Made by a program: the position numbers and the translations under genes. DNA of 64,000 nt from Acridotheres tristis. Its lineage: Eukaryota; Chordata; Aves; Passeriformes; Sturnidae. The notes under the pieces were generated by a model. The model saw only the letters and a list, made by a program, of their open reading frames with translations. It searched no databases and was not told the origin of the DNA. Below are positions 62,033 to 64,000 of the stretch, piece by piece (the first letter of the stretch is position 1; every line of letters begins with the position of its first letter). The DNA lies in assembly GCA_037013685.1 (NCBI GenBank), contig CM072884.1:105141548-105205547 (forward strand), in the 5' to 3' direction.

Positions 62033-63084
62033 CAGAGAGAATGCAAATATGTATGATGTAAAACTGAAACAGAATATAACTTTCAAAGAAGTGGTACTGA
62101 CTTAAGGAGCCCTGGAATCTGTGACATGCACATTGCACTTTCTTTCTGGCTCAGAGAATATTCTGTCTTAATGAAAAGCTGTTATATAAAGTACATCTTA
62201 CAAGTTTCCAAAAAGACTGTTGTTTTTTAATAGGTTCCCAATTGGGAGCCTTTATCATTAGAATGGAACTGAATGACTTCTGATTATAAGTAAATATTTC
62301 CAATGTCTCATTTCAAATATCTTAAAATTTAGCATTTAACTGAGCTACACATTCATTTTTAACAGTTAAAAAACAGCTAATCCCTTCTTTGCTGTATTTT
62401 AACAAATGAAAATAACATTAAAAATAGGGCTTACAACTCAGATGACATAAATATGGCCTAGAAAAATAATTAACATCTCTTATTAGTTACTAAAAACACT
62501 GATAGTCTAATAACAACATTCATTTGGAAGGCAACAAATATTCTAAAGGGCTTACTTTTATTTCTTTGATTTTGAATTAAAGACTATAAAAACTAAAATC
62601 TCAACATGTTTAAATCTATATAAACTAAAGGTCTCTCAGGCTTTTCTTAAATTTTTGCACTCAGAGTAAATTTGCAACAAGCCTTCAAAATAATAGCCAT
62701 ATTTTCACAGAATACAAATCAAATAAAAGTACCACCTTAGGCACTATGCAAACTTCTAATTTTTAAATAACTTTCAAAAATATTCTGATTGTACTGCAGG
62801 TGTTTGCTGCAGATATATTTAGGGGTTTTTTAACTTGAATAAACTTTAAAAAAATAATGGACATTCTATATTACATATTAATTTAACTAAATGGGCTTTC
62901 CAGTAAAGGGATATTCTGATAAGCTAGAATGAGTACATCCTGAAAGACTAGTTCTAAACTGATTTGCAGTTAGTTTATAATATGGGCACACGGGCAAATA
63001 TGGACAGTTTTGATGCTTGTGTGCACACCCCACAAAAACCCGGCATCAACAGAACATGAGAGACCCCAAATCTGGCTTTAAAGC

Positions 63085-64000
63085 CACCTTCCACACTAGT
63101 CAGACAAGCTGCTGGCAAACAAAAGCACTGAAAAAGCTGGTTGAAGTCACTGCAAGGTGACTATTGATTATTTGAGAGAGGCCTTTGTGATTGTGGGAGG
63201 CTCTGAAGGAAGGGGAAGAAAGCAAATGGCACTCATTTTCAAATAAAACAAAGAATAGTTGGGTAACCGGGGAAAGCAATGAAGCAAATACTCTGAAAAA
63301 CCTGCAAATCACCCATGAAACCATGTCTAACTTATGAAAGAAAAGAAAAGAAGCTGACTGGGAGTGTAGACAGCATGGTTTTACAAAGGAAATTGATGCC
63401 TGACCAACCTGACAGCATTTCCTGAAGAGGTGACTGACTCAGTGAGGAGGGGATGGCAGTTGATGCTGTTTATCTTGATTTTAGCAAGACTTCTAACACT
63501 GTCTCCTGTAACATTTTCATTTAAAAACCCTGGTTTGAGGGTTTAGTAATGGACTAGGTGGCCAGTGGGGTGTATTGAAAACTAGCAGAACTGCTGGGCT
63601 CAAGTTTGGAGCTGGTTGCAAAAAAGTCTATCCAAGAATCTGACAGGAGCCTTGTGCAGTTCAGGAAGGGCAGAAAGTCCTGCCTGCACAGAGGGAGGAA
63701 CCACTGCACGACCCAGTAGAATCTGAGGACTAAACAGCTGGGAAACAGCTTTCCAAAAATGGTTCTGGTGGACACCAAGCTGGGCATGAGCCAGAAAAGT
63801 GCCCTTGCAGCAGGGAAGGGAAATGTTATCCTGGGCTGCATCAGGCAGACTGTCTCCAGCAGGTCAAGGGAGATGATCCTTCCTCTCTGCTGAGCCTTGG
63901 TCAGACAAAACTGGAACACTGAGTCCAGTGCTGGGCTCCCCAGTATGGACATACTGGAGTGAGTTCATGGAAAGGCCACAAAGAAATGGTTAAGTGATTG
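63085..64000 (+). mobile_element. CR1 LINE ORF2 RT fragment, internally deleted, runs off window
   Basis: Plus-strand CR1. 63085-63260 matches the start of the RT domain (GGAGGCTCTGAAGG, then CACTCATTTTCAAA...GGGTAACCGGGGAA, the 'dPGNYRP' area). 63385-63500 matches the segment with the first catalytic aspartate: GATTTTAGCAAGACTTCTAAC encodes DFSKTSN, where the family has DFSKAFD. After 63600 the sequence jumps to the region beyond the second catalytic block. 63755-63800 corresponds to the VLVDTKL-MSQ stretch and 63830-63960 to LGCIRQTVSSRSREMI, then the CVQCWAPQYGH-type end. The PQGS and FADD motifs are therefore missing. The 3' end lies beyond 64000. The 132-codon minus frame at 63554-63952 is an antisense shadow. 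Confidence 0.9.

Larger units (their letters stand above)
59613..63084. other. Unique DNA with two A-rich tracts
   Basis: 59640-59870 is GC-richer and unassigned. 59935-60080 and 60940-61080 are high-complexity AT-rich patches with TAAT/ATTA words that could be conserved elements. The A-rich tracts are listed separately. The longest frames are about 100 codons over the A-rich tract at 61833-62138 and are artefacts. Confidence 0.5.

Noticed and set aside
61833..62138. 101-codon minus-strand frame rich in F and G
   Set aside because: It is a translation of the complement of the A-rich/C10 tract.
63554..63952. 132-codon minus-strand open frame
   Set aside because: It is antisense to the plus-strand CR1 fragment.
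1..64000. tRNA, rRNA, CRISPR array, operon or other prokaryote-like system
   Set aside because: No B-box-like tRNA core, no regular spacer array and no dense coding; the CR1 repeats mark this as avian nuclear DNA.

Overview
The window looks like bird nuclear DNA, and probably Neoaves or a passerine. It is AT-rich, repeat-poor and free of recognisable genes. Every interspersed repeat I can identify is a truncated CR1 LINE, the dominant avian retrotransposon, apart from one short piece resembling an avian ERV LTR. Several CR1 copies keep the family's hallmark 3' end, with tandem ATTCTRTG-type octamers and no poly(A). The 3' ends near 257, 23481 and 38199 share a GGAAGGGACCCA-type block that I associate with passerine CR1 subfamilies. 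The species call is inference from memory of these families.

No intact protein-coding gene, tRNA, rRNA, CRISPR array or bacterial feature was found. Most open frames are under about 130 codons and are best explained by chance, low-complexity DNA or antisense of CR1. The one statistical outlier is a 212-codon frame at 25232-25870 (+), which resembles no family I know.

Layout: 1-12990 is mostly unique DNA, with one CR1 at 257-656, A-rich tracts, and a striking 93-nt near-perfect hairpin at 11196-11288. 12991-13495 is an old CR1. 13496-20276 is unique. A CAAA/GTTT inverted repeat at 20281-20357 precedes an isolated CpG-rich block at 20404-20979, which carries a TATA-like box and a consensus splice donor. 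This is the best promoter or first-exon candidate. A larger CR1 covers 23481-24455. A 202-bp candidate non-coding exon with a good acceptor and donor lies at 26838-27039. CR1 copies follow at 28451-28937 and in a mosaic at 31834-33800, where CR1 pieces in both orientations flank an LTR scrap. 33801-56645 is essentially unique, with one CR1 tail at 38199. A (TAAAA)19 microsatellite lies at 56651-56745, an old CR1 at 56857-57165, a possible terminal exon at 59454-59612, and a CR1 reverse-transcriptase fragment runs off the right edge (63085-64000).

The region reads as a gene desert or very large intron. The CpG block and candidate exons are all on the + strand and could belong to one or more long non-coding RNAs, but the sequence alone does not prove transcription. 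No set of genes works together here.
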